The notes beneath the pieces were generated by a model. It was given only the letters and a program-made list of their open reading frames with translations, made no database searches and was not told where the DNA came from. From contig CAYRBJ010000003.1 of the NCBI GenBank assembly GCA_964422615.1, positions 62,001 to 126,000 on the forward strand: a DNA stretch of 64,000 nt. Reading direction: 5' to 3'. The stretch comes from DATLWN01 sp964422615. Lineage in GTDB: Bacteria; Pseudomonadota; Zetaproteobacteria; Mariprofundales; Mariprofundaceae. This document shows, piece by piece, positions 26,694 to 37,340 of this stretch. The stretch's first letter is position 1, and each line of letters opens with the position of its first letter. The position numbers and the translations under genes were made by a program.

Positions 26694-27746
26694 TTATACG
26701 GCACCACCGCCGAACAGCTTCTTGTTGCTGGCCACTTCCAATGCCGCCTGCTGGGTGATCTTGCGGCCTTTGACCAATTCCTGCAAATGGGTATCGAGAG
26801 TCTGCATGCCCTCGCGCATGGAGGTCTGCATCACCGACACCATCTGCGGCACCTTGTTCTCGCGAATCAGGTTCCGGATGGCCGGTGTACCGAGCATGAT
26901 CTCCTGCGCCGCCACACGGCCGGATCCGTCCGCCGTCTTGATCAGTGTTTGCGAGATCACGGCCCGTAGAGATTCGGACAGCATGGAACGGACCATATCC
27001 TTCTCGGCGGCCGGGAACACGTCGATGATGCGATCGATGGTCTTTGGTGCCGACGAGGTGTGCAGGGTGCCGAACACCATGTGGCCGGTTTCGGCGGCGG
27101 TCAGGGCCAGACGGATGGTCTCGAGATCGCGCAACTCACCGACCAAAATCACATCCGGATCTTCGCGCAGGGCGCTGCGAAGCGCATTGGCGAAGGAGTG
27201 GGTATGTGGACCCAGTTCGCGCTGCGACACCAGGCTTCCCTTGGATTTATGCACGAACTCGATCGGATCCTCGATGGTCAGGATATGGCCGCGCTCGTTC
27301 TGGTTACGGTTGTCAATCATGGCGGCAAGGGTGGTCGATTTGCCGGAGCCTGTCGGGCCGGTGACCAGGCAGATGCCGCGTGGGGTCATGGAGATATCCT
27401 TGAAAATCTCGGGGGTCTTCAGCTGCTCGAGCGTGAAGACTTCATTGGGAATGACGCGGAAAGCGGCGCTCATACCACGGTTCTGGGCGAAGGTGTTGAC
27501 TCGGAAACGGGCGATGTCGCCAAGCGAGAACGAAAAATCCAGTTCCAGGTGTTCCTCGAACATCTTGCGCTGGGTGTCGTTCATGATGTCGTACAGCATG
27601 GCCTGGACTTCGCGGGGATCCAACGACGGCATCTTGATGCGGGTCATGTCGCCATGGATACGGATCAACGGCGGTTCACCGGATGAGATATGAAGGTCAG
27701 AGGCGTTGTTCTTGACGGTAAAAGCGAGCAGTTCCGAAACGTCCAT
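26694..27746 (-). CDS. pilT: type IV pilus retraction ATPase PilT
   Basis: 350 residues, close to the usual 345. It carries MDVSELLAFTVKNNASDLH, Walker A GPTGSGKST, ILTIEDPIEFVHKSKGSLV, Walker B VGELRDLETI and the His box TLHTSSA. It drives pilus depolymerisation for twitching, adhesion and DNA uptake. The ATG at 27744-27746 follows GGGGAG; the frame stays open further upstream but that extension crosses the apbE gene and is rejected. A predicted promoter lies just upstream. Confidence 0.95.
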   Translation of the reverse strand: MDVSELLAFTVKNNASDLHISSGEPPLIRIHGDMTRIKMPSLDPREVQAMLYDIMNDTQRKMFEEHLELDFSFSLGDIARFRVNTFAQNRGMSAAFRVIPNEVFTLEQLKTPEIFKDISMTPRGICLVTGPTGSGKSTTLAAMIDNRNQNERGHILTIEDPIEFVHKSKGSLVSQRELGPHTHSFANALRSALREDPDVILVGELRDLETIRLALTAAETGHMVFGTLHTSSAPKTIDRIIDVFPAAEKDMVRSMLSESLRAVISQTLIKTADGSGRVAAQEIMLGTPAIRNLIRENKVPQMVSVMQTSMREGMQTLDTHLQELVKGRKITQQAALEVASNKKLFGGGAV

Positions 27747-27780
27747 GGGCTCCCCTGTTTGACGTATTGATATGTGTCGG

Positions 27781-27809
27781 AGCATAGGAGGAGGGCATCC
27801 TTGCCGCAA
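27781..27809 (-). promoter_or_regulatory. predicted promoter of the pilT-pilU-third paralogue unit
   Basis: On the minus strand, TTGCGG (27809 down to 27804), a 17-bp spacer and TATGCT (27786 down to 27781), about 35 bases before the pilT ATG, in the gap after apbE. Confidence 0.4.
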
Positions 27810-27826
27810 CCCGCCGTGTGTACTCG

Positions 27827-28816
27827 CTAGGACGAAACTGGTTGGAATCGTTTGCGCATGCCCGGTGTCATATGCAGGTGTCCCTGGGCATCGACGATCA
27901 GGCCATCCATGCCGAACCTGGCGACCAGAGGCAATCCTGCAGGACCGAGCACGAACAGGGCTGTGCTCCAGGCATCGGACAGAATACCCGTCGGTGCGAC
28001 GATTGTGGCGCTTTGCACCCCTCGCGAAGGCCACCCTGTTTGCGGGTTCAGGATGTGATGATATCGCTTTCCCTTATAGATGAAGAAATGCTCGTAATCC
28101 CCTGATGTGGAAATGCTTTCTCCATCCTTCAGGTCGATCGCCCCCAGGATGCTTCCAGAACGTCGCGGGTGCTTGATGCCGATGTGCCAGGCGCGCTTGC
28201 CGTGACTGCCGAGCACACGGAGGTTGCCGCCGGCATTGATGATGGCGTTGCGGATACCATGCCGCTGAAGGACACGGATGCCCTGGTCGACGATGTATCC
28301 CTTGGCGATACCGCCGAAATCGAGCTGGCAGGCCGCAGAACCGCGTATCCATCCGTTGGCCGTATGCGACAGACAATGGGCGTTGGCCATGGCCCGTTTG
28401 ATGGCCTGCGCAGAGGGAGGGGCGGTCGGCGGCGGCTGAATTGAAAAGCCCCACAGGATGTCCAGCGCTCCGAGAGCCGGATCGAAGGCACCGTGGCTTT
28501 GCCGGAACACCGTCATCGATGTATCGAGAACCTTCTCGGCATCGGGTCCGAGCCGGACTGCGCTTCCTGGAGGCGATGCATTGAAATCCTTGACGGAGTT
28601 GGCGTGCGTACCGTAAATCGTCAGCGCGTCTGCCAGCCTTTGCATGGTATCGGCGGCATCGCGCACAGCCGCGGCCGCCTGTGCCTTATCGGCATCGATG
28701 ACGGTGAAGGTGACAATGGTGCCCATCATGAACCGGGATTCCTTGTACACGGGTGGCCCCGATTGGCACGAGGTCAGCATCAGCAGGAGTACGGTCCACC
28801 AGATCCGAACGGTCAT
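27827..28816 (-). CDS. apbE: ApbE-type FAD:protein FMN transferase lipoprotein
   Basis: 329 residues. A lipoprotein signal with lipobox LTSC places C17 as the lipidated residue, anchoring it on the periplasmic side. ApbE enzymes attach FMN from FAD covalently to threonine in target proteins such as NqrB, NqrC and RnfG. Family segments are MGTIVTFTV, AFDPALGALDILWGF, DFGGIAKGYIVD, NAGGNLRVLG, and NPQTGWPSRGVQS with the downstream SDAWSTALFV. No target protein gene is in this window. Its own promoter probably lies in the divergent gap with erpA. Confidence 0.92.
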   Translation of the reverse strand: MTVRIWWTVLLLMLTSCQSGPPVYKESRFMMGTIVTFTVIDADKAQAAAAVRDAADTMQRLADALTIYGTHANSVKDFNASPPGSAVRLGPDAEKVLDTSMTVFRQSHGAFDPALGALDILWGFSIQPPPTAPPSAQAIKRAMANAHCLSHTANGWIRGSAACQLDFGGIAKGYIVDQGIRVLQRHGIRNAIINAGGNLRVLGSHGKRAWHIGIKHPRRSGSILGAIDLKDGESISTSGDYEHFFIYKGKRYHHILNPQTGWPSRGVQSATIVAPTGILSDAWSTALFVLGPAGLPLVARFGMDGLIVDAQGHLHMTPGMRKRFQPVSS

Positions 28817-28860
28817 GGGCCCATTGTGGCGGACCGGCTTCCCGTGACAAGCAAAGCTTC

Positions 28861-28876
28861 CTGAGGCAGGCCTCAG
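28861..28876. repeat. inverted repeat in the apbE-erpA divergent gap
   Basis: CTGAGG (28861-28866), CAGG, CCTCAG (28871-28876): a perfect 6-bp dyad ending 11 bases before the predicted -35 of erpA. The position fits an operator. It does not match an IscR or Fur consensus that I can recognise. Confidence 0.4.
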
Positions 28877-28887
28877 TCCGCATGGGG

Positions 28888-28916
28888 TTGCGCATGTCCG
28901 GGTTCGTGAAGATAAT
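28888..28916 (+). promoter_or_regulatory. predicted promoter for erpA
   Basis: TTGCGC (28888-28893), a 17-bp spacer and GATAAT (28911-28916); the start codon follows 25 bases later with GAGAGG as ribosome site. Confidence 0.5.
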
Positions 28917-28941
28917 GCAGTGACGTTGATGAGAGGTGCCC

Positions 28942-29304
28942 ATGTCGCTGAGCTTAACCGAATCCGCCGCCAACAAGATCCATGCCCTGCTTGCTGATGA
29001 AGCGAACAGTGGCATGCACCTGCGGATTTTCGTGTCCGGAGGCGGCTGCTCTGGCTTCCAGTACGGCTTTACCTTCGACGATGCGGTGGGAGAGAACGAC
29101 CAGGTCATCGAAAGCCGTGAGGTGAAGCTGCTGGTGGATCCGATGAGCATGGACCTGCTGAAGGGCGCGGAAGTCGATTACCAGGAAAGTATTCAGGGTG
29201 CATCGTTCGTGATCCGCAATCCCAATGCGGCATCCACCTGCGGTTGCGGCAAATCGTTCACGCCGTCCGAATCGAGCGGTGGCTGCGCCAATGCCGGCTA
29301 CTGA
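28942..29304 (+). CDS. erpA: ErpA/IscA-type iron-sulfur cluster carrier
   Basis: 120 residues. A-type carriers receive Fe-S clusters from the scaffold and pass them to enzymes, such as IspG and IspH in the isoprenoid pathway. The three ligands are C36 (GGGCSGFQYGF), C100 and C102 (TCGCGKSF). A C-terminal tail of about 16 residues with an extra cysteine (C115) is longer than in E. coli ErpA. The ATG at 28942 is better placed than the GTG two codons earlier. No isc or suf genes are in the window, so the name is by similarity. Confidence 0.88.
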   Translation: MSLSLTESAANKIHALLADEANSGMHLRIFVSGGGCSGFQYGFTFDDAVGENDQVIESREVKLLVDPMSMDLLKGAEVDYQESIQGASFVIRNPNAASTCGCGKSFTPSESSGGCANAGY

Positions 29305-29359
29305 CTGATGCCGGCTTCTCCCAAGATTTATTCCCTTACGGCCTCCTGCTGACTCAAGC

Positions 29360-30298
29360 ATGTCAAACCTTGCGTTGCAGGTCATTGGCCTGGCCAAGGT
29401 CTATGACAATGGCAAAACGGCATTGCACGGCGTCGATCTGGAGGTGCCGGTCGGCAGCTTCTATGCACTGCTGGGGCCGAATGGCGCCGGCAAGAGCACA
29501 CTGATCAACATCCTGGCCGATATCGTGCATCCGAGTGCCGGCCGGGCCCAGTTGCTGGGGCACGACCTCTTTGCCGAACGCTCCTGGTGCAAGCGCCGCA
29601 TGGGCATCGTACCCCAGGAGGCGGCATTTGATCCGTTTTTCACCCCTCGGGAAATTCTGCGCCTGACCAGCGGCATGTATGGCAAAAGACCGGATGACGC
29701 ATGGATCGACGAACTGCTGGCACGGCTGGAACTGGCCGAGCATGCCGGCAAGAACACGCGCCAGCTGTCCGGCGGCATGCGCAGGCGCCTGCTGGTGGCC
29801 CAGGCTCTGGTGCACCGACCGCAGCTGGTGGTGCTGGACGAACCCACCGCCGGCGTGGACGTGGCACTTCGCCAACGCCTGTGGGGGTTCATGCGCGAGT
29901 TGAACCGACAGGGCACGACCATTCTGCTGACCACGCATTATCTGGAAGAAGCTGAGGAGTTGTGTAATCGGGTGGCCATCATCCACCGCGGCCGCATGAT
30001 CGCGGATCGGCCGATGCGCGAACTGATGCACGAGGTGGCCAGCTCCTATCTGTGGATGCGCTATGCTCCGGAGCACCGACCCAATGCCGATGATCTGTCA
30101 GCGCTCGAATCCTTCCAGCCGCGCCTGGTGGACGACGGCATCTGCCTGACCCTGCAACACCCGGATGCCACGAGCACGACCTTCCACGCCGCCTATTCGG
30201 CGGCGGTAAACCGGTTGGGTGCGCCACTCGATGCCAGCGTACGTCAGGAGGATCTGGAAGATGTGTTTCTGCGCCTGACCCGGGACGACAGGCCGTGA
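29360..30298 (+). CDS. ABC-2 type transporter ATP-binding protein
   Basis: 312 residues. It has Walker A GPNGAGKST (residues 39-47), the signature LSGGMRRRLLVAQAL, Walker B LVVLDEPTAGVD and the switch histidine in LLTTHYLEEAE. The C-terminal 80 residues are a regulatory extension. It overlaps its permease gene by four bases. The pair resembles E. coli YadG/YadH and DrrA-type exporters; the substrate is unknown. Confidence 0.93.
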   Translation: MSNLALQVIGLAKVYDNGKTALHGVDLEVPVGSFYALLGPNGAGKSTLINILADIVHPSAGRAQLLGHDLFAERSWCKRRMGIVPQEAAFDPFFTPREILRLTSGMYGKRPDDAWIDELLARLELAEHAGKNTRQLSGGMRRRLLVAQALVHRPQLVVLDEPTAGVDVALRQRLWGFMRELNRQGTTILLTTHYLEEAEELCNRVAIIHRGRMIADRPMRELMHEVASSYLWMRYAPEHRPNADDLSALESFQPRLVDDGICLTLQHPDATSTTFHAAYSAAVNRLGAPLDASVRQEDLEDVFLRLTRDDRP

Positions 30299-31065
30299 GC
30301 CAGGCCAACCTCTACGGCGCCCGCACGCTGTTCATGCGCGAGGTACGGCGTTTTCTGAAGGTGAAGATGCAGACCATCGTGGCCCCGGCACTGACGGCGC
30401 TGCTGTACCTGGTGGTATTCCGCTATGCCATGGGAAACCGTCATGTACCGGGCCTTCATGTTGCGTACTTCACATTCCTGGTGCCGGGTCTGGCCATGAT
30501 GTCGATGTTGCAAAACGCCTTCGCCAACACCTCCAGCTCCATCGTGACCAGCAAGGTCATGAATGTTCACATTTATCTGCTGATGGCGCCGCTGTCCGCC
30601 TCCGAGGTAGTCGGTGCATTCCTGGCGGCAGCGGTGGTGCGTTCACTGGTGGTGGCCACGGTGTTTCTCGGTGTGCTGTTGCCCTTCGTGCATTTCCCGG
30701 CATTCCACCCGTTGCTGATCCTCTATTACGGCCTGTGCAGCAGCATTATCATGGGCGCGTTGGGCTTGGTTGGCGGCATCTGGGCGCGGAAATTCGACGA
30801 TATCGCCCTGATCAGCAACTTCGTGATCCTGCCGCTGACCTTCCTGTCCGGCGTGTTCTACACCTCCGGGCAACTGCCGCCGTTCTGGCGCCATTTGAAC
30901 GAGGCCAATCCGTTTTTCTACCTGATCGACGGCTTCCGCTTCGGATTCCTGGGCTCGGGTGACACCGATCCCGCGCATTCCGCCTGGGTGGTCGGCCTGA
31001 CCAGCATGGTCTGTATCCTGCTGTGCTGGCAGGTCTGGCGTACCGGCTGGCGACTGAAGGAATAG
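30295..31065 (+). CDS. ABC-2 type transporter permease
   Basis: 256 residues with six membrane segments and the ABC-2 signature near the C-terminal third (FLSGVFYTSGQLPPFWR, then NPFFYLIDGFRFGFLG). It starts at GTG, overlapping the ATPase gene, so the two form one exporter. YadH of E. coli is the closest recalled relative. Its stop lies just before rlmE. Confidence 0.92.
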   Translation: MSQANLYGARTLFMREVRRFLKVKMQTIVAPALTALLYLVVFRYAMGNRHVPGLHVAYFTFLVPGLAMMSMLQNAFANTSSSIVTSKVMNVHIYLLMAPLSASEVVGAFLAAAVVRSLVVATVFLGVLLPFVHFPAFHPLLILYYGLCSSIIMGALGLVGGIWARKFDDIALISNFVILPLTFLSGVFYTSGQLPPFWRHLNEANPFFYLIDGFRFGFLGSGDTDPAHSAWVVGLTSMVCILLCWQVWRTGWRLKE

Positions 31066-31066
31066 C

Positions 31067-31690
31067 ATGGGTACGAAACATCGCAGCACCCAGTGGTACC
31101 AGCGCCATGTCAACGACGGTTTCGTTAAACGGGCACAGCGGGAAGGCAAGCGTTCGCGTGCCGCCTTCAAGCTGACCGAGATCCTCGACAAACATGGCCT
31201 GCATCTTCGTCCGGATGCAGCCGCCATCGATCTGGGTTGCGCCCCCGGTTCTTGGACTGCCGAGATCGCATCACGCCTCGGCGACGGGGGGCTGCTGGTG
31301 GGTATCGATCTGCTCCCGGTAACACCGGTAACTGGCGCTACCATCCTGCAGGGGGATTTCGATTCCGCTGAAGGGCAGCAGGTCATCGAATCGGCGCTGC
31401 AAGGGCGGCCGCTGTCGCTGGTGCTGTCGGACATGGCACCCGAGATGAGCGGCAACAAGGTGGTGGACCAGGCCAGGATGATGCACCTGAACGACATGAC
31501 CCTGGATTTTGCCGTCAACCATCTGAAGGAGGGGGGGCATGTGCTGCTGAAGACCTTCATGGGCGAGGGTTATGACGGCTTTCGCCGTGAGCTGAAGGGA
31601 TGGTTCAGGACCGTCAAGGCGATCAAGCCGCAGGCCAGTCGTAAGGATTCGTCCGAGATGTTTCTGCTGGCCATGGATTTCCGGAGGTAA
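31067..31690 (+). CDS. rlmE: 23S rRNA (U2552) 2'-O-methyltransferase
   Basis: 207 residues. It methylates the ribose of U2552 in the peptidyl transferase A-loop on the 50S subunit. The S-adenosylmethionine motif is DLGCAPGSWT. The K-D-K-E catalytic set fits RSRAAFKL, LSDMAPEMSG, HVLLKTFMGEG and the C-terminal SRKDSSEMF. In many bacteria it precedes ftsH; here it lies between an ABC exporter and thpR, one base after the permease gene. Confidence 0.96.
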   Translation: MGTKHRSTQWYQRHVNDGFVKRAQREGKRSRAAFKLTEILDKHGLHLRPDAAAIDLGCAPGSWTAEIASRLGDGGLLVGIDLLPVTPVTGATILQGDFDSAEGQQVIESALQGRPLSLVLSDMAPEMSGNKVVDQARMMHLNDMTLDFAVNHLKEGGHVLLKTFMGEGYDGFRRELKGWFRTVKAIKPQASRKDSSEMFLLAMDFRR

Positions 31691-31695
31691 CCAGG

Positions 31696-32277
31696 GTGCG
31701 CCTGTTCGCTGCCCTCGATATTCCGGCCGAGGAAGCCGAGGAGCTGCATGCCTGGTGGGAAACGGCCAATGTCGACTTTCATCCTGCCCTATGGCGGGAC
31801 GTGCCGATGCGGAACTGGCATCTGACTTTGGCCTTTTTCGGTGATGTCGATGGACGGGATACCGATGATCTCGCCGAGGCCCTGGCCGATTGCGCCAGCT
31901 GTTATCCGCCGCTACAACTGGCGGTTCAGGGTTTTGGCGCCTTTCCATCCCTGATGCGACCGAGGGTGCTGTGGGTTGGGGTTGCGGACGGCCAGGCATC
32001 GACGACAGGGAGTCTGATGCGTCTCGCCCGTTGTTGCCGGCTTGCCGGTCGTGCTACGGTTCGCAAGCGTTCGGCAAGGGATGAGCCTTTCCGCGGGCAT
32101 GTAACGCTGGCCCGCGCCTCGCAGCCGGCGTTGCCGATCGAGGCCGAGGTATTGCAGGCCATGCCCGAAATGCCCCAACTGGCATGGACGGCCGGGACGT
32201 TGCGCCTGATACAGTCCATACTCCGTCCGGAGGGGGCGCAGTATCGAATCCTGGAAACCTTTCCACTGGGGGAATGA
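31696..32277 (+). CDS. thpR: RNA 2',3'-cyclic phosphodiesterase
   Basis: 193 residues of the 2H phosphoesterase fold. The two catalytic motifs are HLTL (in NWHLTLAFFGDV) and HVTL (in GHVTLARAS). Homologues open 2',3'-cyclic phosphate ends in RNA and can ligate tRNA halves in vitro. It starts at GTG after an AGG site. Its stop overlaps the region immediately before recA, so recA may be translated from the same message. Confidence 0.9.
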   Translation: MRLFAALDIPAEEAEELHAWWETANVDFHPALWRDVPMRNWHLTLAFFGDVDGRDTDDLAEALADCASCYPPLQLAVQGFGAFPSLMRPRVLWVGVADGQASTTGSLMRLARCCRLAGRATVRKRSARDEPFRGHVTLARASQPALPIEAEVLQAMPEMPQLAWTAGTLRLIQSILRPEGAQYRILETFPLGE

Positions 32278-32279
32278 AA

Positions 32280-33293
32280 ATGTCGGAAAAAGCCAAGGCT
32301 CTCGAAACCGCGCTATCGCAGATCGAGCGACAGTTCGGCAAGGGAACAATCATGCGACTCGGCGAGGAAAGTCGGGTGCCGGTGGAAGTCATCTCGACCG
32401 GCAGCCTGGCTCTAGACGCCGCCCTTGGGGTTGGGGGTTATCCACGCGGACGGGTGATCGAGATCTATGGCCCGGAATCCTCCGGCAAGACCACGCTTGC
32501 CCTGCATGCCGTAGCCGAAGCACAGCGCATGGGTGGCACCTGTGCCTTTATTGATGCTGAGCACGCGCTGGATGTGAACTATGCCGAAAAGCTCGGTGTC
32601 AACATCGAGAATCTGCTGATCTCGCAGCCGGATTCGGGAGAACAGGCGCTGGAGATCGTAGATATGCTGACTCGTTCCGGCGCCATTGACTTGATCGTCG
32701 TGGACTCCGTGGCGGCATTGACCCCGAAAGCCGAACTGGAAGGCGATATGGGCGATTCGCATATGGGCTTGCAGGCACGCCTGATGAGCCAGGCGCTGCG
32801 CAAACTGACCTCGTCGATCTCCCGTTCCAAGACCATGGTCATCTTCATCAACCAGATTCGTATGAAAATCGGTGTGATGTTCGGCAATCCCGAAACGACA
32901 ACCGGCGGCAACGCCCTGAAGTTCTACGCCTCGGTGCGCCTGGACGTGCGTCGCACCGGCGCAGTCAAGAAGGGCGATGAGGTCATCGGCAACGAAACCC
33001 GGGTCAAGGTGGTCAAGAACAAGGTTTCGCCGCCGTTCAAGAGCGCCGAATTCACCATCATGTACGGTGAGGGCGTATCCCATGCCGGTGAGGTGCTGGA
33101 TCTGGGCGTCAGCTATGACTTGGTCAAGAAGAGCGGGGCTTGGTATGCCGTTGGCAATGAACGGATCGGCCAGGGCAGGGATAATGCCATCGATTACCTG
33201 AAGCAGCATCCGGAGATGATGGCCGAACTGGAAACGCAGGTGCGTGGCAAGCTCGGTATTCCGGTGCCCAAGGCTACCGCTGCCGCTGAATAG
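32280..33293 (+). CDS. recA: recombinase RecA
   Basis: 337 residues. RecA forms filaments on single-stranded DNA for homologous pairing and activates LexA cleavage. Walker A is GPESSGKTT. The L2 loop region with GNPETTTGGNALKFYAS and the conserved KAEIEGDMGD-like segment (KAELEGDMGD) are present. The ATG at 32280 is six bases after GGGGGA; another at 32274 sits too close. No canonical SOS box is visible in the 100 bases upstream, which lie inside thpR. recX follows after three bases. Confidence 0.98.
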   Translation: MSEKAKALETALSQIERQFGKGTIMRLGEESRVPVEVISTGSLALDAALGVGGYPRGRVIEIYGPESSGKTTLALHAVAEAQRMGGTCAFIDAEHALDVNYAEKLGVNIENLLISQPDSGEQALEIVDMLTRSGAIDLIVVDSVAALTPKAELEGDMGDSHMGLQARLMSQALRKLTSSISRSKTMVIFINQIRMKIGVMFGNPETTTGGNALKFYASVRLDVRRTGAVKKGDEVIGNETRVKVVKNKVSPPFKSAEFTIMYGEGVSHAGEVLDLGVSYDLVKKSGAWYAVGNERIGQGRDNAIDYLKQHPEMMAELETQVRGKLGIPVPKATAAAE

Positions 33294-33296
33294 CGG

Positions 33297-33767
33297 GTGG
33301 GGCGCCGGCCATCGCCAACCGCCTACACCACAGCACTGCGCTGGCTGGCTCGGCGCGAATACTGCGAGGCGGAACTGCGGATGAAACTCGGAGAAAAAGG
33401 CTTTGCTCCCGAGGAAATAGAGGCTTCGGTTCAGCGTCTGGTTCAACATGATTTTCTCAGTGAGTCTCGTTTTGCCGAGGCATTTGTCCGTGCCCGCATG
33501 CGCCGTGGCGAAACGCCATGGCTGGCCATGCAGAAGGCCAGGATGCGCGGCGCGGATGACCAAGCATTGGCGGAGGCAGCCGGCAAGGCTGCACGGGATT
33601 TCGACGCCGACGCGGCCTGTGCGGACTGGCTGGCCCGCCGCGATCCCGGTGGCCTGCGATTTTCCGATTCGCGGCGCTGGCAGCGCGAGGCACGTTTTTT
33701 GCGGCAAAAGGGGTACGATTCCGCTACGATCCTGCGCGCATTGCAACACCAGAATGTGGAGGATTAG
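33297..33767 (+). CDS. recX: regulatory protein RecX
   Basis: 156 residues, composed of three-helix repeats. RecX caps RecA filaments and limits recombination. The typical opening ALRWLARREYCEAELRMKL and the segments LVQHDFLSESRFAEAFVRAR and FLRQKGYDSATI are recognisable. The GTG start follows the recA stop by three bases, and its TAG is followed directly by the alaS GTG, so recA-recX-alaS is one transcription unit, as in E. coli. Confidence 0.93.
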   Translation: MGRRPSPTAYTTALRWLARREYCEAELRMKLGEKGFAPEEIEASVQRLVQHDFLSESRFAEAFVRARMRRGETPWLAMQKARMRGADDQALAEAAGKAARDFDADAACADWLARRDPGGLRFSDSRRWQREARFLRQKGYDSATILRALQHQNVED

Positions 33768-36410
<2,643 letters not shown>

Positions 36411-36420
36411 ACACCGCACT

Positions 36421-37257
36421 GTGGCCGTTTATGCGATTGGCGACATCCAGGGATGTTTCGATCCGTTGCGGCGTTTGCTGGATGCTATCGCATTTGATCC
36501 CGCCGTGGATCGGCTGTGGTGTACCGGAGACTTGATCAATCGCGGACCGGATTCCCTGGCTGTGCTCCGCTTTATGCATAACCTGGGCGATGCCTGTGTC
36601 ACGGTACTCGGAAATCATGATCTGCATCTACTGACCCTGGCCGCCGGGGGAGCCGTCTACCGGCGGGATACCCTTCAAGAGGTGCTGGACGCTCCGGATG
36701 CCAGCGAACTGCTCGATTGGCTGCGCCACCGCCCCATGATGCATGATGATTCCACCATGGAATGCACCCTGGTGCATGGCGGCCTGCATCCGGCGTGGGA
36801 TATCGACACGGCCCTGAGGCGCGCTGCCCAGGTACAGGATCGGCTACAGAGCGACGACTGGGCTGAATTTTGCCTTCAGCTGCATCACAATGCCTATCCG
36901 CTCAGACAAACGGGGGAAAGTGATGGCCTGGAAGCTGATCTGTTCACCGTAGCTGTGCTGACACGCGTTCGCTACTGCACGGCCGACGGTGAATTCGACT
37001 GGGGCAACCGCTCCGGTCCGGCACAAGGCAGCAACCAACGGCCTTGGTTTGATTTCGACACGTCGCCCTGGAGGAAACAGCGGCGCATCGTCTATGGGCA
37101 CTGGGCGGCCATGGGCCTGGTCACTGACCAGCCACACGTGCTGGGGCTGGATTCAGGATGTGTCTGGGGTGGAGCACTGTCGGCCGCCCGCCTCGATGGC
37201 GACTGGCCACCGACGGTGACGCAAGCCGCCTGCTCCGCTTACCAGCAACACGCCTGA
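36421..37257 (+). CDS. apaH: symmetrical diadenosine tetraphosphatase
   Basis: 278 residues of the calcineurin-like phosphoesterase fold. ApaH splits Ap4A into two ADP; it also removes Np4 caps from RNA in E. coli. Metal-site motifs are GDIQGC, TGDLINRGPDS and GNHD, followed by VHGGLHPAW and YGHWA. Ap4A is made as a by-product by aminoacyl-tRNA synthetases, and the upstream gene is alaS, which fits. It starts at GTG. Confidence 0.95.
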   Translation: MAVYAIGDIQGCFDPLRRLLDAIAFDPAVDRLWCTGDLINRGPDSLAVLRFMHNLGDACVTVLGNHDLHLLTLAAGGAVYRRDTLQEVLDAPDASELLDWLRHRPMMHDDSTMECTLVHGGLHPAWDIDTALRRAAQVQDRLQSDDWAEFCLQLHHNAYPLRQTGESDGLEADLFTVAVLTRVRYCTADGEFDWGNRSGPAQGSNQRPWFDFDTSPWRKQRRIVYGHWAAMGLVTDQPHVLGLDSGCVWGGALSAARLDGDWPPTVTQAACSAYQQHA

Positions 37258-37277
37258 GGGCGTCCAGTGAGCCTGTG

Positions 37278-37324
37278 CTACATTGAATGTAGGTCCCTTC
37301 AGGGGACGATTAGCTTCCGAAGCT
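37278..37324. repeat. three consecutive perfect inverted repeats before the CPA2 antiporter gene
   Basis: CTACATT-G-AATGTAG (37278-37292), GTCCC-TTCAG-GGGAC (37293-37307) and AGCTTC-C-GAAGCT (37312-37324) follow each other with no or four intervening bases. They fill most of the 83-bp gap between apaH and the antiporter gene. As RNA each could fold into a short hairpin. The third ends directly before GGGGA, the likely ribosome site. Confidence 0.55.
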
Positions 37325-37340
37325 GGGGAAATGCCATCTC

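Noticed and set aside
27747..28034. N-terminal extension of PilT by 96 codons
   Set aside because: It overlaps apbE in another frame, and PilT normally begins at the MDVSELL segment, which has its own ribosome site.
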